Both the position numbers and the translations under genes were made by a program. From contig NC_088354.1 in the NCBI RefSeq assembly GCF_036884655.1, forward strand, positions 17,108,501 to 17,172,500: DNA of 64,000 nucleotides. Reading direction: 5' to 3'. The notes beneath the pieces are model-generated. The model did no database searches. It saw only the letters and a list, made by a program, of their open reading frames with translations, and was not told the origin of the DNA. Shown piece after piece: positions 23,794-37,040 of the stretch (position 1 is the stretch's first letter; every line of letters starts with the position of its first letter). This stretch comes from Musa acuminata AAA Group (taxonomy: Eukaryota > Streptophyta > Magnoliopsida > Zingiberales > Musaceae).

Positions 23794-26700
23794 ATGGATG
23801 GGGAAGAGCTTACTGCACAACAAACAGCCCTATATGATCGCCAAATTCGAGTCTGGGGGGTTGATGCTCAGAAAAGGTAGTTTGAGTCATTTCCTGTTTT
23901 CTTAAGTATTAATTATATGGTCTCTCTTTTGTTAATTTGATGTTTTTTACTCTTCTTGGTTTGATATCTTTTTTTTTTGTTTCAAAAAAGGTTAAGCAAG
24001 GCTCAGATACTCGTCAGTGGATTGAATGGCACATCGGTTGAGGTAATCCAGTTCTTTTGTGATTTTACTAAAATTTAGTCCTGACTTCGTAATTATCATT
24101 GAAAAGATTGTTGGATTATGTGTCCTCTTGTCACATGGATTTGTCATTGATGTGCCACAATATGGATGAATAGTTATGTTCTTTTATTCTAGTTCAATTG
24201 CCAACATTTATAGTCTGGGTTTCAGCTTGTTGCTTATTTTGTTTTCAGAAGCCTTGATCAATTATAGTCTAGTTAAGGCTTTCATGCAAATGCATGAACT
24301 CTAATCGGAAAATTAGTTTGCAGAATGCATGTACTCTGTACTGGTTGAATCATTTATAGTCCAGTTAAGGGTTTACTTCAAGCAAACACAAGAACTCGAA
24401 TGGAAAAGTTGGTTTGGAGAATGTGTGTACTCTGTACAGTTAAGTTTTGGATATATGATTCATAACTTTGTTGTGAAAATGGATTAAATGTAGAGCTCAT
24501 TATGATAGCTAAATATAGATAATCTTAGTTTCTCAAAGGAATGCTACCTGAGAAACTTCAAGTACTCTTGGATTTTGGATATGTTAATATGGGATTACAA
24601 GAAGAATGTTGGATAAGACAACACTTTTTTAAGGGGATTAGATTATAATACACATTGGAACATAGTTGTTTCTTGTCTTTTTAACATTTTTGAAATAAAT
24701 GTAATTTTTCCAGTAATATATTGTTAATATTCACAGACCATGTGCTCAATTCTCTTAAATAATTTTTTTTACTCTGTTCAGTATATTTATTAATAGGCAT
24801 GTATATTATAGGTTTTCAAAATAAAACTCACATAGGGGTTTGAAACTAATGTCCCACTGTAGTAACTAGATATGACATTAATTAAGTTAAAAAGTGTAGT
24901 ACTAATGTGCCATACGAGCCAAGAGTAGTCGATTAGAGCAACAGCTGAAAGTTCTACTTTATCTGTGTGAGTTTTCCTATATGAAGGTACTTCTGCGGCT
25001 ACATACTTGCTCTTACAGTTTCTATGAATATTCAATAATTTGTGATAGCTAGATTGCTGAAAGTAACTCGGTAGCTAGATTGTTGAATTCCATGTTAATC
25101 ATCTGTCAAGACTTTTAAAATAGTTGTTATTGGAGGTCAAGTTGGAAGCATCTATATTTACCACTCACACAAGTTCTTTTCTCTTTTGGTTAGTTCTGCA
25201 AGAATATTGTTCTAGCAGGAGTAGGGAGTTTGACACTGATGGATGATCGTTTAGTGACAGAGGATGCACTTCAAGCTAATTTCTTGATTCCACGGGATGA
25301 GACTGTATATAGTGGTAGATCCCTTTCTGAACTATGTTGTGAATCTTTAAGAGATTTCAACCCTATGGTCCGTGTTTTAGCAGAAAAAGGTGATTCCCAT
25401 AATTCTTATCATTTCCAATTATGAATGCTTATTCTTTGGTGAAATCTCCAGCTTTTGCCAGATAAAACATATTGGTTGAGATGTGTGTTGGTTGTTGAGT
25501 TTGTAGCATGTCAGCAAAACTTTTTTTATATGCTTGCAACATTTTGATTTCACAGATATAGCTATTTCTGTGCTGTCATGATATAGAGTATGACAATTTC
25601 AGATGTTAATATATGTAAATTCAATAATATCATGTTTTGCAAAACAAAGTTTGATTTAAGGATATTTAGGATTGATCAATCAATACTATGATCTAACTTA
25701 TCTTGCTTGTTATATATGAAGGTTCCATTTATCAGAATTTGGGTCCTTTGTGTCTATATCTGTGGAATGTTTGTGTCATCACTCAGTCAATATGGCAATG
25801 TAGGATCACATAAGTTTGAGATATGGCGATTATCCCAAAATAAGATTTAGAAAAATCAGTATATGGATTGTCTGTCCCAGACAAAAAGGCAATCCAGATC
25901 TCCTGTATAAAAATGAGGTTTTGGATTGGAGCATCAAGGTTCTGGTTAAATTTATTTTTCAAAAAAAAGTTGGCAAATTAGAAAGATATGAATTATATGT
26001 CATGTTATTCAAATAATTTAAACCATAAAAAGATTAAGAGATATAAAAAAAACTTAAGAAGTAAAAAGATCAACAAGAATACTGATTGGTCAAAAGATAG
26101 GAAAAGGAATTATTATAATATATGTATCTTGTAAATGCACCTGTTAAGACTTTAAGATGACCCTGACTTTAAGGTAATGTACCTAGCCTAATGCCCAAGT
26201 GGCAAAACCACGTACAAGGTAAACTGATTAATTATATCAGTAAAGGTTTGACTCACATTCTTTAGCAAGTTATTATATATGTATGCTTTGAAGGTGTCTT
26301 GGCACCTTGATAAATTTGCTCTATTGAGACCTGGGTGTCAAATTTTGAGCTATATGAAACTACTACTTTTCATGTAGGGATAAGTTGACATACATATTAC
26401 CTTTCTTATGCCTGGTATGATGGAAATTCTGTGCACAGGGCTATCTTCCAATACATATTCCCATTTATGGAATCTTGCATGATTGAATTAGTGTCCATAT
26501 ATTCTACAGGTGAACATCAGATAGGTCTCATTAGGTTCATGTACTGTTATAGTGGTCAATTATATTTCAATGGGATTTAATATCTGTGCATGTTAACATG
26601 AATAGTTAGGTCTGTGGAATTAAATTTTGCAGGTTTTTGATATGTAGGAAGCAGAATATTTTTCTAAAATATGATGCTTTTCTTGGTTGGAGTACAAAGA

Positions 26701-29700
26701 GATATTGGGCACAATGAACAGCTTTGGTTTATTAAACACATCTTGGCTATGGTAGTATAATACAATACAAGACATTGTATTTAGATTATAATTCGTTTAT
26801 ACAAACATGTGCCCTCTAGACTGACATATGATTTATAATTCATACTGCATCATTATCTATTTTTCTTTGAACTCTTTGTACAATTATAAGGAGTTTGGAA
26901 TGTAATATCGTATCTGAACATTGTCTTCTACAGGTGATTTGGCACAATGTGAAATGGAGTTTCTTGACAAGTTTGATGTTGTAGTTGTTACTGGCTGTTC
27001 ACTCAAAACTAAGGTACTGAATGACACTTGATATAAAGCCTATCTAATTGAGCTATGCTTATAGATATTTCCATTAAATTTAATTATTTGATATTCTAGA
27101 TCTGCTTCGTATTTCTGTAACTAATAATGTAGTAATTCTGTGTTTCACATGTGCTTTGTACTTGCATTCACCTATGTTGTCTTTGATCTGTTAATTCTTT
27201 GATTATTTCTTCCCCAGATAGAAATCAATGAGAAATGTCGTAAAAGAGCCAAGCGAATTGCATTTTATGCAATTGAATGCCGAGATTCCTGTGGTGAAAT
27301 TTTTGTTGACCTGCAGACCTACACCTATGCACAGGTGCAGTTGTTGATATTAGCAATGTCATCAGTATCAATTATATTTAGCTGATTATGCATTGTGCTA
27401 TTTTGGACAAATGATTGCAATCATAGTCTGCACAAGGCCTTCCTTTCCTTAAGTATTGTGTCTTGAAATATACTGCCATTTGTTTTTGGGTGTTTTATGT
27501 AGCTCATTAATTGGTCACAGTTATATGCTTTCCTTTTTTGCTAGTCTTTTAATTTATGTTAAGAATTTCTTGTCATGTTGACAGTTATTAGTGGCTCATT
27601 TAGTACGATTGTATGTCTGGCCTGTTTTATATACACTTCTAATATGGGAGTTGATATGACTAATTTCTTTAGTTTGATAGGAATTCTTCCTTTATTTGTT
27701 GCATGCTTGTATGCTAGTCATTAATAGAACTCTGCTGTGGTATCACATTCTGATATGTTATGAAAGTTTCTATTCATTTTAGACAGACAGCTGGTTATTT
27801 GATATGATTTACTCTAGACAACAGACATCACAGAATTTCAGCAAAATGTTGTCCCTTTTTAATCTAATACTAGCTGGTTAAGAGTAGTGTCATGCAAGGA
27901 TTTAAATTCTGGTATACCTCGGTATGTACTGGCTATTATTTAACATCTGACCAAGTACCAGAATTGGAATGCATAGCTCAATACAGGTACATATATGTTT
28001 ATCTGTATTTTTTTATTATTTTATTCAGTGATATTGGGTGGTACATGTTGGTATATATACTGCTATCCACCAATCTAATAGATTACTGAAACTTGTAATG
28101 AATTGGTATTTTAAATCCTTCGTGCTATCTTAAGCAATATATTTCAGAAAAGCAATCTATCTAACACCGAAAAAAGGCATACACAGTTTATGAGGCTCCC
28201 CCAATTGCGGAGTTTGGGGAGGATCAACGTACTCTGCCTTATCTTTAAATATTTAAAGAGACTTTATCTGTTACTTGAATCTTGGTCTCCTAGGTCGTAA
28301 AGGAGCAACCTTATTGATGTACCAAGGCCCACCCTCAGCTATCTAACAACTGCATGCATGATTTTTTAATGTTCCATTTACCTGAGAATATGAGTGTGAA
28401 GATTATGATTACCACTGAATTTCCACAATGTAATTAGTGTGTACTATGTTTACTGCTAGTTTAGCTGCCAAAAGGATCCATGTTTGGGTTTGTAAGTGAC
28501 ACAAAAGCAAGATTTCATGACTGCTAGGTTGTGCTGGATTCCAACCTGAAAACTAATGCAATTGAAATGTAGTTCTATAACACTGCATTTATTATCGTTG
28601 CCTAGAATCCTAGGCTACTTTTTAGCCACTGTATATGACCATGGATCTATTAAGTGTATTTTTCTGCACTTTTCTTTATCCTTCGTATCTACATGTGCAA
28701 TAGACAGGGTGCAGGCAAATAAATAGGGGAAGATGGATAGTAAATGATAAACTGGGGAGAAGACACACCAAGTCCATCAATCAATTAAATTATAGATTTG
28801 TTGTATTAACTCAAGACCAATTTTAACTCGCTCCATGATCTGTGAGGCATAGATCTTGACTAGACCTACCTAGCTTGTGGGAGAGGCTTTCTTTTGAGTA
28901 GTTTGCAATTTTATAAAATTTCTTATGGGAATGCATCTAGAACTCCCCAAACTTGTATACTGTTGTTGAGTAGAAAACCTTAGCATCATTGTTTTATTCT
29001 AAAGGAAAACTAAACTAAACTAAACTTAGTGTAATGGACAAGTACACAACCGTTCGCATCACAGCGAATAAAAAAAATCAAGTTTCGAAGGCCAACCTTT
29101 GGTCCAAAAATTACATGATTTGGTTGTACGGGCATATGTCGCCAACCAATTAGCTACACTGATCCCCTTTCTAAAAACCCTCCCCAAAAACATGGGAGAA
29201 TTTACATTCAACAAAACAAATAGTCAATCCTTAAATTTTCTTGACCAAAGTCAATATGCTCCAGGATGGAGGAATATCTTCAGTAAAATATCCACTAGGA
29301 TTCTTAACATCGATATCACTCAAAAATAGGACGTCAAAAACCACCTAAACTATCCACTTAAATCAATAACAAGCCTCCATAAATACCTCAAAAATTGTAA
29401 AATATACATGTGACCCAAGTCTGAGTTGACTAGTAATGAGATTCATTGGGCTCTTATTCAAATCCATCATACATCAGATTACTATCTTTAATGGACCTTA
29501 CATTTTAGACCTTCATTCCCACATAAGATTGGTTTGAATGAATGCTCCATGAGTTGGTGTCACAGGTCAGTGCTAATGTTGCATACAAATAATTTGACCT
29601 GGTATGTGCCTGTGCTTCAAAAGAAATTTGAAGGTCATTAACATCTTTTTATGACGATGTTTTTCCCTCATGGATGGATCAATCAAGACTGGTCTATGAA

Positions 29701-30461
29701 TGGATGTGATTGTCAAAAAAACTTGCTACATGATCAATGAATCCTCTTTTAATTCTCCTTTAGATGATCGATCTTACAATATGATCTTTGTGCTCTTCGT
29801 TAATTGATTTGCTTCTTTAACCTTTTCAGCCTGTTCCACTGTTTCTTTTGATGGCCTTCAAATGCTGGCGCTTGTGATTTGGCTTATTAAGTTATCTAGA
29901 AATGACACTTCTCATTATTTTTTCGGCAGAAAAAGTCTGATGGTACTGCTGAATGTCATTTGAGTTATCCAAGTCTTGAGGTACATCTTTTAAGTGGTAT
30001 TAAATATTATTTGTGATGTAGTATTCCAATAGCTGCATCTTTGTTTTGGATAATGTAATTAAAGCCATGTTTCTTGATGTTTAGCTTCTTTTGACATCAG
30101 ATCTAGTGTAGTTTACTTGTTGCTTTATGGAATTGCATACTCTTCAATTATTGCCAAAAACCATAAATATTTTAAAACCAAAGTATGACAGAAACACCAT
30201 AGTGTGTAGCACAACGAATTTATTGTCCATTGTGGTGATAAAATGCAACTTTTGGAGGTTCTCTTGTATATTGCATTTATCTATTGATGTACGCCTTTGC
30301 AAGTAGCTTTTCTGAGTTTTGTCCAACCTTATATGGTTAATCTTTATGAGAGAATGGTGTTGAGTATCAAATTCATATTTAGAATTTGTGGGTTACGATG
30401 CAACTTGGTGATTGCATAAGATGTCACTTATATTAACACAAGTTGTAAATCTATGTTCGAC

Positions 30462-30539
<78 letters not shown>

Positions 30540-32066
30540 GATCGTAAAATTTTTTTTCCTGGGCCTAACACAGTTCTTCGGTCATTAAATTCTTTTTACA
30601 AGATTAGAATCTTAGTTTTGTTATTGGTTATTCTATATAGATAATGACACTGAAACTTGGTCAAATGTCCTCTGCCTCCGGATTCAGTGGACAAGTTTCA
30701 TTTGCAATTATCATCTCTATTGCAGGATGCAATTTTAATACCATGGAGGAATCTTCCTAGGAAAGTGAGCAAATTGTACTTTGCTATGAGAGGTTTGTAA
30801 GAAAACATACTGAAGCAATTTCTTTAAAAAAGTCTTTATTTTCCCCCCTTTTGCTATGCCCTCCATGGTTCACTCGTAATGCATGACGTTAATTATTTTT
30901 CATGCAGTAATAGAGAAGTTTGAATTATCCGAAGGACGTAATCCTGGTGAATTGTCTAATTTTGATCTTCCTGCTGTTTTGAAGCTGAGGAAAGAGCTAT
31001 GTGATGCTCAGGTAACCTGGATATTTCATAGCTAAGCATATATTATATTTGTGCATGCATGTGATGTCTTCTTTACCCAATTCTTTTTCAGTCCTTGAAT
31101 GAGTCACATGTTCCTGAAACACTTCTGGAAAGGATACTAGTTGCTGGGCCAATGTTATATCCACCTGTATGCCCGATACTTGGTGGAATTCTTGGTCAGG
31201 TGTGTAAAATTTTATTTAAAGTCTATTATTCATGAATCTTCTTTTCTAATGTATGGATTTACCTTGCAACGTATATTTGTTTTCACTATAATAAGTGTCA
31301 TCCAAGATAACTGAAAAATGCTCGAATCCAACATGAGGCTTCTGCCAATGTGAGATCTAAGTGGGGTCTATATTACCTTATATTTAAAAATATAGAAGCT
31401 ATTTTCATGACTCGAATTATGATCACTCAGGTTGCAAGGGAACAACCTCTTCCTTTGTCATGTAATCTCTCTTTTTCTGTCTGCTTCTTTTCTTATGCTA
31501 GTAAATTAGGTGGGCCCTAACCCTTGATTATTTCAGAGAAACCAGGACGCAATACATAGTTTCATATTTCAATGACTATCAAAATTTTCAGTATTTACAA
31601 GAATAAATGAAGTTGTCCTTAACTTTCTGACTCATCTTGTATGTTGAATTTGAGCCGAAAGTTGAAGGCTACTGTCTATATCTCTAACCTATGATGCAAG
31701 CCCAACCTGATGCGACCTACTTTGGGATAAATTGCTAGCTTGTTTACTTTGATTAGTGTACATTAATTCTTTTCTATGTTATTTAAGTATTCGTATACGA
31801 GATGGATTATTATCATATGCGGTGCTGTATAGCTATTTCGCGTGTTTTTTCTCTGCATTAAATAAATCAAAGAGTAGAGCCTAGTAAACTAAGAATCTCT
31901 CATGATTTGGAGTCACCATATGCAAGCTAAAGTTGTTGCTTCATTCTACCAGGAAGTGATCAAGGCAATATCTGGCAAAGGTGACCCACTCAAAAATTTC
32001 TTCTACTTCGATGCTGCTGATGGAAAGGGAGTGATCGAGGATATCTCCAACCCCTCCTCGATCTGA
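23794..32066 (+). CDS. SAE1: SUMO-activating enzyme subunit 1 (SAE1), 10 exons
   Basis: Exons read by hand: 23794-23876, 23991-24042, 25194-25389, 26934-27013, 27218-27334, 29930-29980, 30726-30792, 30908-31011, 31092-31199, 31953-32066. They total 972 nt, in frame throughout, giving 323 aa, the usual plant SAE1 size. SAE1 pairs with SAE2 to form the nuclear E1 that adenylates SUMO; the catalytic cysteine is in SAE2, so its absence here is expected. The N-terminal YDRQIRVWG motif (residues 14-22) holds the arginine expected to reach into the adenylation site. FCKNIVLAGVGSLTLMDD (from about residue 46) is the ThiF/Rossmann-type core. DSCGEIFVDLQ and the C-terminal GGILGQEVIKAISGKGDPLKNFF/Y match the family. 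All introns are GT-AG; intron 5 is 2.6 kb and intron 6 carries a long AT microsatellite. No defect is seen. Confidence 0.95.
30464..30536. repeat. (AT)n microsatellite in SAE1 intron 6, ~36 units
   Basis: An uninterrupted 73-bp AT run lies between exons 6 and 7 of SAE1. It should be highly length-variable between individuals. Confidence 0.95.
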
Positions 32067-32668
32067 TATCCTCTAAGACAGAAGATTGGTTGTCGTGTTA
32101 ATTTAAAGTCCTAATGCTCCAATGTACTAGTCATATGTCATGTGACTTGGAGTTCTCTTTTCCAAATTTCACTGTTTTTTCCAAATGTCATGCGCCAAGT
32201 GCATATGATAATCCTGTACACTGATGGTATTAGACTGATGTATCTGTTGTTTCTGTGCTATGTCGATTTTGCTCGAATCTTAAGGTATGTTGTCAGTAGA
32301 ATTTGCCACCGATCTCAAGAAAGAGATACATACAGGCTCCATAAAAGTTCTTTGTAAGGTCTACTCAATGCAAAATTGATGAGAGTCTCGTTCGCTGATC
32401 TCCACACCGACATGGCCACGGTGGTTGGGATTAGATATCCTTAATCTAAATTGCTACTAGTATTTACATCATGTATCCGAAATAAAGGGAACAAATAAAG
32501 CTGAACAGCCCCTTATAGCCTCTAATCCCAAATTCAAAACTTCAAACGTGGGTTAGGGGACAGTTCATCTCCTTCCACATTTGTAGGACTTACAAGTCCT
32601 CGACTCCATCCCAATACCCTCAACCCCACGCTGCCCCTGAAGGACAACCGGTCTCTCTGATCTCAACC
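32067..32668. other. Intergenic: SAE1 3' region and promoter of the next gene
   Basis: 602 bp. The first part is probably SAE1 3' untranslated sequence, and the last 200 bp becomes C-rich towards the next gene's start. No open frame here is convincing. Confidence 0.5.
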
Positions 32669-33400
32669 ATGGCAACGTTGCAACGGGATCACGAAAGGCA
32701 GCAACAGGAGGACGAGGACCATCTCTACAGGCGATTCCAACACCTCCAACACGATTGGAATTCCTACAGGCAGTCCACCGCCCGCCGTCGTCGCAGCTGC
32801 TCCGCCACCGACGTGTCCACCTTCACCTCCGCCAACCTTCTCGAGCTCATCCACGACTCACCGAAGAAGCTCGTCTCTGCCCTGCAGCAACCTCGGCCTC
32901 CTTGGGAGTCGACGAAGCCTAACGGTGTTGTTGGCCGGGCGGTGGAGGAGATCGTGGCCGAGAGGCATGCGGCAATGCGGAGCGGCAAGCTAAGGGGGCG
33001 GAGGCTGTTGGAGGCGTTGGAGCGTGCGAAGGACGAAGCGGGCTTGCATGGAGGACAGGAGATATGCAGCGTCTGCTCTTCTGTGCTCGTCCAGGGTGCC
33101 GAAGTCGACTCCTCGTCCTCCTACTGCTCGTCATGCATCGGTGAATGCAGCTATCTTCAAAACGAGGAGTGCATGTCTTCTTCCTCTTTGTCGTCTTCTC
33201 CTCCACCATCTTCTTTGGAGAATACGAAGAAGAAGAGGGTGGGAAGAGTTAGAAGAAAAGTTGCAGGTGGCGATCATGGAGGTAAGTGGATGGCTAGTGT
33301 TGCTGTGTTCGCAGTTATCGCTATGGTTTTGGCAGTCGCTCTCATCTCGCTGAGTGAGTTTGGCATGGAGGAGCGTGGAGATTTCATGATCCCAACATGA
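32669..33400 (+). CDS. Unrecognised 243-aa protein with Cys pairs and a C-terminal membrane segment
   Basis: A single-exon frame with strong GC bias encodes 243 residues, with the start in the favourable context aaccATGGCA. The N-terminus (1-45) is charged and rich in His/Gln/Arg. About 85-125 is a likely helical, basic stretch (VVGRAVEEIVAERHAAMRSG). Cysteine pairs CSVC (133-136) and CSSC (153-156), with Cys at 160 and 168, could bind zinc. A Ser/Pro-rich linker (170-185) and a basic patch (187-198) precede one hydrophobic helix (about 207-229) and a short tail, so it would be tail-anchored. I do not recognise the family. Overlapping frames on the other strand (32663-33209) are shadows. It lies just downstream of SAE1 in the same orientation. 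Confidence 0.8.
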   Translation: MATLQRDHERQQQEDEDHLYRRFQHLQHDWNSYRQSTARRRRSCSATDVSTFTSANLLELIHDSPKKLVSALQQPRPPWESTKPNGVVGRAVEEIVAERHAAMRSGKLRGRRLLEALERAKDEAGLHGGQEICSVCSSVLVQGAEVDSSSSYCSSCIGECSYLQNEECMSSSSLSSSPPPSSLENTKKKRVGRVRRKVAGGDHGGKWMASVAVFAVIAMVLAVALISLSEFGMEERGDFMIPT

Positions 33401-33487
33401 GCTTTACGTGGGCTCTGATCGAACCAATTCCCTTGTAAGGTTCCAAGTCACATGAGTTAGTCTTCCGAGGATAATGACCATGGGGAT

Positions 33488-33750
33488 GAGGGACTGTGTC
33501 TTGGCTTTCATCTACATTACAATTCCCTTCTAGGTTTAGTTTTGCCGTCGTACGCATGAGGCACTGTGTCCTGTCCTTCTTCTACATTACAATTCCCTTG
33601 TAGGTTTAGTTTTGCCATCGTACGCATGAGGCACTGTCTCTTGTCATTCTACATTACAATCCCTTGTATGTTTCTGTGTCTTGTCCTTCTTCTACATTAC
33701 AATTCCCTTGTATGTTTAGTTTTGCCGTCGTACGCATGAGGCACTGTGTT
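33488..33750. repeat. Tandem repeat, ~70 bp unit, 3-4 copies
   Basis: Units beginning GAGG(C/G)ACTGTGTC...TACATTACAAT(T)CCCTTGTAGGTTTAGTTTTGCC start at about 33488, 33558 and 33628. A shortened unit and a further copy follow to 33750. It lies about 90 bp downstream of the unknown gene's stop codon, so it may be within its 3' untranslated region. Confidence 0.85.
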
Positions 33751-35204
33751 TCATGATCGTCTCATGATGTATTAATATATGCAACACCACTAAAACAAGC
33801 ATCCCTCCTCCTTAAGTAATTCTCCTATGGGAATGGTCGCCTTGCTTAGAAGGTGATTTTTCCCTATTTGAATGCATTCATTTTGTGGATTGCTAGTGGT
33901 TTGCTATTGGAGACCCGTATGAGTTATTTTTGTATTTAAAAATAAAAACATTTTATTCTACTGCTGTAGAAAGAATTAAGAGGATCAGAGTTTGTACAAA
34001 CAGATCATCCGGGAAATCAGATCCCAGGATTGACGATGAGCCATATGACTAAGCATTCGAGGAACATTGTATCTAACTTTAATCTTAGGGAGTTGATATC
34101 ATGCAAAGTAGTGTGGTTGGACCATGGACATGACTCATGTTTTGATGATCGATTTGAGTTTGACGAGATGCAAGGATAAGAAAGGTGTACGTTGGCATAT
34201 TTTGCCGGTTCACAATAAAACCAATGAAGCAACGTTGCATTTGGAACCAATCCCATTCTTTTAATTCCTAGCTTCTTTTGATCCCTATTGCGAATGACGA
34301 AGTTTAGAAATTGCTATGGTGCATTTTTGTTATTCCCAGTGTTCTTTGATTATGTTGGAAATGGCTACCTACATAACCGTTCACAAACTTCTGCTAGACT
34401 TTCTATCTTTGACACCATCGATACTCCTTGTTGTTACTTTTGTGATCAATTTACCGATGACTAGAATCATACAAATTTTTTTTAACTATTCTTTCTTCAA
34501 AACCTAATGGTCATTTTATTTTATGAGAATCGTTTGCACTTTTCACTTGTATATGTGAAGTGAATGGTGGAACATTTCTTGGCTTAAAGAAGGGGATAAA
34601 CTCCTATAAGTAGTGGATTACTTATCAAATCTCTTATTGCTCATAGCTTATGGTTGATTTGAATGAGAATATGATATCATCGTATGGAGCTTTTGGCTCT
34701 GTGATGAATTCTATGACCTCTCATCTTTCTGAAGGGATTAGCAAGTTACCTTGCCAAAGTAGTATCCAATAGAAAAATCGAACTATGTTAGGATCAAATT
34801 AAATACTCATGGTGCCTATAATATAAATGCTAAAAGAGCGGAATTATTTTTTAATTAAGACTAAGAGACCTTAAAAACCAGTGTATATTATTAACATGAT
34901 GTAAATATGTGGCTAAGGGATGCAGCTTCTCCACTGAACTATTGCTACTATTTATGAACATGCAATATCAGAAGACACCAATTATATTACGATTGAAGTA
35001 GATAATAAAATTTTGATTAAAGTATTGAAAAAAGAGAAGGAACTTTCATGACAATTTACCAATGTATTTCGTAACTTTTTTTTATTGTTTTAGAAATTTC
35101 TCATGAAAGAAAATAAGCGTTCATTGATTTGTCACACGTGGCAAGGCTTTTGGATTAAATCAGTTATCGCGTGTGAATCGGTCACCTAATTTGTATTCTT
35201 TGTT
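33751..35204. other. Intergenic, no gene seen
   Basis: AT-rich sequence with only short, unrecognised frames. No repeat structure stands out. Confidence 0.5.
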
Positions 35205-35768
35205 AAGCTCCAACTAGGATTCCATTGTATTAGATTCCTTTAATTATTTTAATTTATTTGAAGGACAAAAAGAAAAACGAACGGTGATTGATATAGACGA
35301 TGATAGCCTTTAAGATATATCACTGCATATGGGACTAATCTTTAGCCTTTTCTTTTCTCCATCTCATACACATCAATAGAAATCCCGAGAGAAGTCTTCA
35401 TGTCACATGTGGGAGAAGTCTTCATGTTCCATGTGGAAAGATTTCCACACAAGAGAATAAGAATAATAATCTTTCCATGGTTTATAAAACTCCCATATAT
35501 GCCTTTTTCATCCCTCATAAAAGAAAACAAGAATTGAGAAAAGTCATCGAAACCTTCAGCACTTCAAGTCCCAAGCTCTCAACGTTGATGGAAGATGATG
35601 ATAAAAATACATATATAATATCTCTGTTTTTAGAATCAATCTATAATTCAAGGATCAATCACAGGTTTTAGTAACTGAACTGATTATATGATTTGAGTTA
35701 TTGATTAAGAAAAATCTTTCCCTTAAAACCTATCATCTCAACGAACAAAAATCATTCCTTTCGCAATA
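35205..35768 (+). repeat. Possible LTR of an unclassified retroelement
   Basis: It starts TGTTAAGCTCC and is followed after 35768 by TCATATCAGAGC, which resembles a degraded tRNA-Met primer site (35771-35782). Promoter-like TTATAAAA lies at about 35481. No second LTR was found, so this is tentative. Confidence 0.35.
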
Positions 35769-36686
35769 TATCATATCAGAGCGAGCAAGAGTTTTCTATT
35801 CTCGCTATCCGATGATAGCATCCCTCTGTTGACCTGCCACTGATTTGTCGGTGACGACAAGACTTTTCCACTGATCTGTCGTTACCGGTTTCCCCCTCTG
35901 CTTGAAGCCAACGGACTTCATGCTGGCAGACTTCATCCTTGCCGGACTTCTCTACTCTCCCCCCCTTCTTCCTCACCGTCCCACGAGGACTTGGACCGTG
36001 AGCTCTTGATCCAACGCCATCAGGTTATCGTCTCTATGGCGTCAGACATCAACCTACCCCTCCTTGCTATCTTCCCGAGTGCCACCTCTGCACTAAGTGC
36101 CACTGATCATCGACCACCGGTGATCTCCACCAAGCGCCCGCTCCTCCTCCCGGCGAACACCAGCCATCACCGTTCTATGTTCTTCCTAACCGGTGAAGCG
36201 CTCTCTTCCTGAGTGCCCACCTCTACATCAAGCGCCGCTGATCACCGACCGTTGCTACTCTGCCAGCGGACCCCAGTCGCCCCTCTACCTTCTCTCGCAC
36301 CTACGCGTCTGCCGGCGGACCCCACATTGGTCGCCCCTACCCTCCTCTCGACGAATACCAGCCATCGCCGTTGCTACTCTACCGGCAGACCCCAGTCGCC
36401 CCTACCCTTCTCTCATGTCCACACGTCTACCAACGGACCCATAGTGGTCGCCCCTCCGCTCGCGTCGACGCGCTTTCTCTCGTGTCGTGCGTCTGCCGAT
36501 GGACCCGCTGTGTTCTTGCCACATTTAACATCTGACATCCGACGTTGGTTCTTCTTCGTCCTCTTTACCCCTCATATCACTCGACGTTCCAAGAATTGAA
36601 ATCTCCGAAGGGTCCCATCATCAACCACCAACCTTTCTGTGCTTCTATCGTGGCCTTTCTCCGTAGTTTCAGCAATGCGTGATTCC
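35769..36686 (+). mobile_element. GC-rich retroelement leader with ~120 bp imperfect tandem repeats
   Basis: This C-rich block follows the primer-site-like sequence and resembles in style the leader of the gypsy element at 37055-38422. Around 36250-36470 a unit containing GTTGCTACTCTRCCRGCRGACCCCAGTCGCCCCT is present twice, with further partial copies. Open frames over it (36193-36444, 36213-36599) are low-complexity by-products. The gypsy element at 36687 is inserted at its right end. Confidence 0.5.
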
Positions 36687-37040
36687 TGGTTAGAACTCTT
36701 TTTCTGAGTTTTTGAATAATGTTTATTGAGTCTGTTTAGTCCAGTTATTTATTGAGTCGATTTGATTCAGTTAGAGTCAAGTAAAGATTTATTTAATATT
36801 TATTTATTATTAGAGTTCAAGTCCTGATGGACTTTGTGTGGAACTCTATAAATAGGGATGTAACTGCTTCTTTTCAGTAAGCTATGAAAAATACTATTCT
36901 GTCTTTTGACAAACCCTAGGAGGCCGATCCCCTCGAAGTGATCATTATCATCCCCTTTCTCTTCTTTCTTCCACGATAAGACTTTAGGGTCTTATCATTT
37001 GGTATCAGAGCCTACGATAAGACTTTAGAGGGTCTTATCA
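36687..37040 (+). repeat. 5' LTR of non-autonomous Ty3/gypsy element
   Basis: The 354-bp LTR begins TGGTTAGAAC, ends TTATCA and carries a promoter-like CTCTATAAATAGG near 36848. By eye about nine substitutions separate it from the 3' LTR at 39691-40124, consistent with a fairly recent insertion. TTCC directly precedes it (36683-36686) and follows the 3' LTR (40125-40128); including the terminal A the match is ATTCC, the expected target-site duplication. Confidence 0.85.

Noticed and set aside
29099..29329. 76-codon frame in SAE1 intron 5, possible embedded gene or element
   Set aside because: It lies wholly within an intron, with no recognisable domain and no terminal repeats.
32663..33209. 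Minus-strand frames opposite the 243-aa gene
   Set aside because: They are shadows caused by high GC at codon positions of the real gene.
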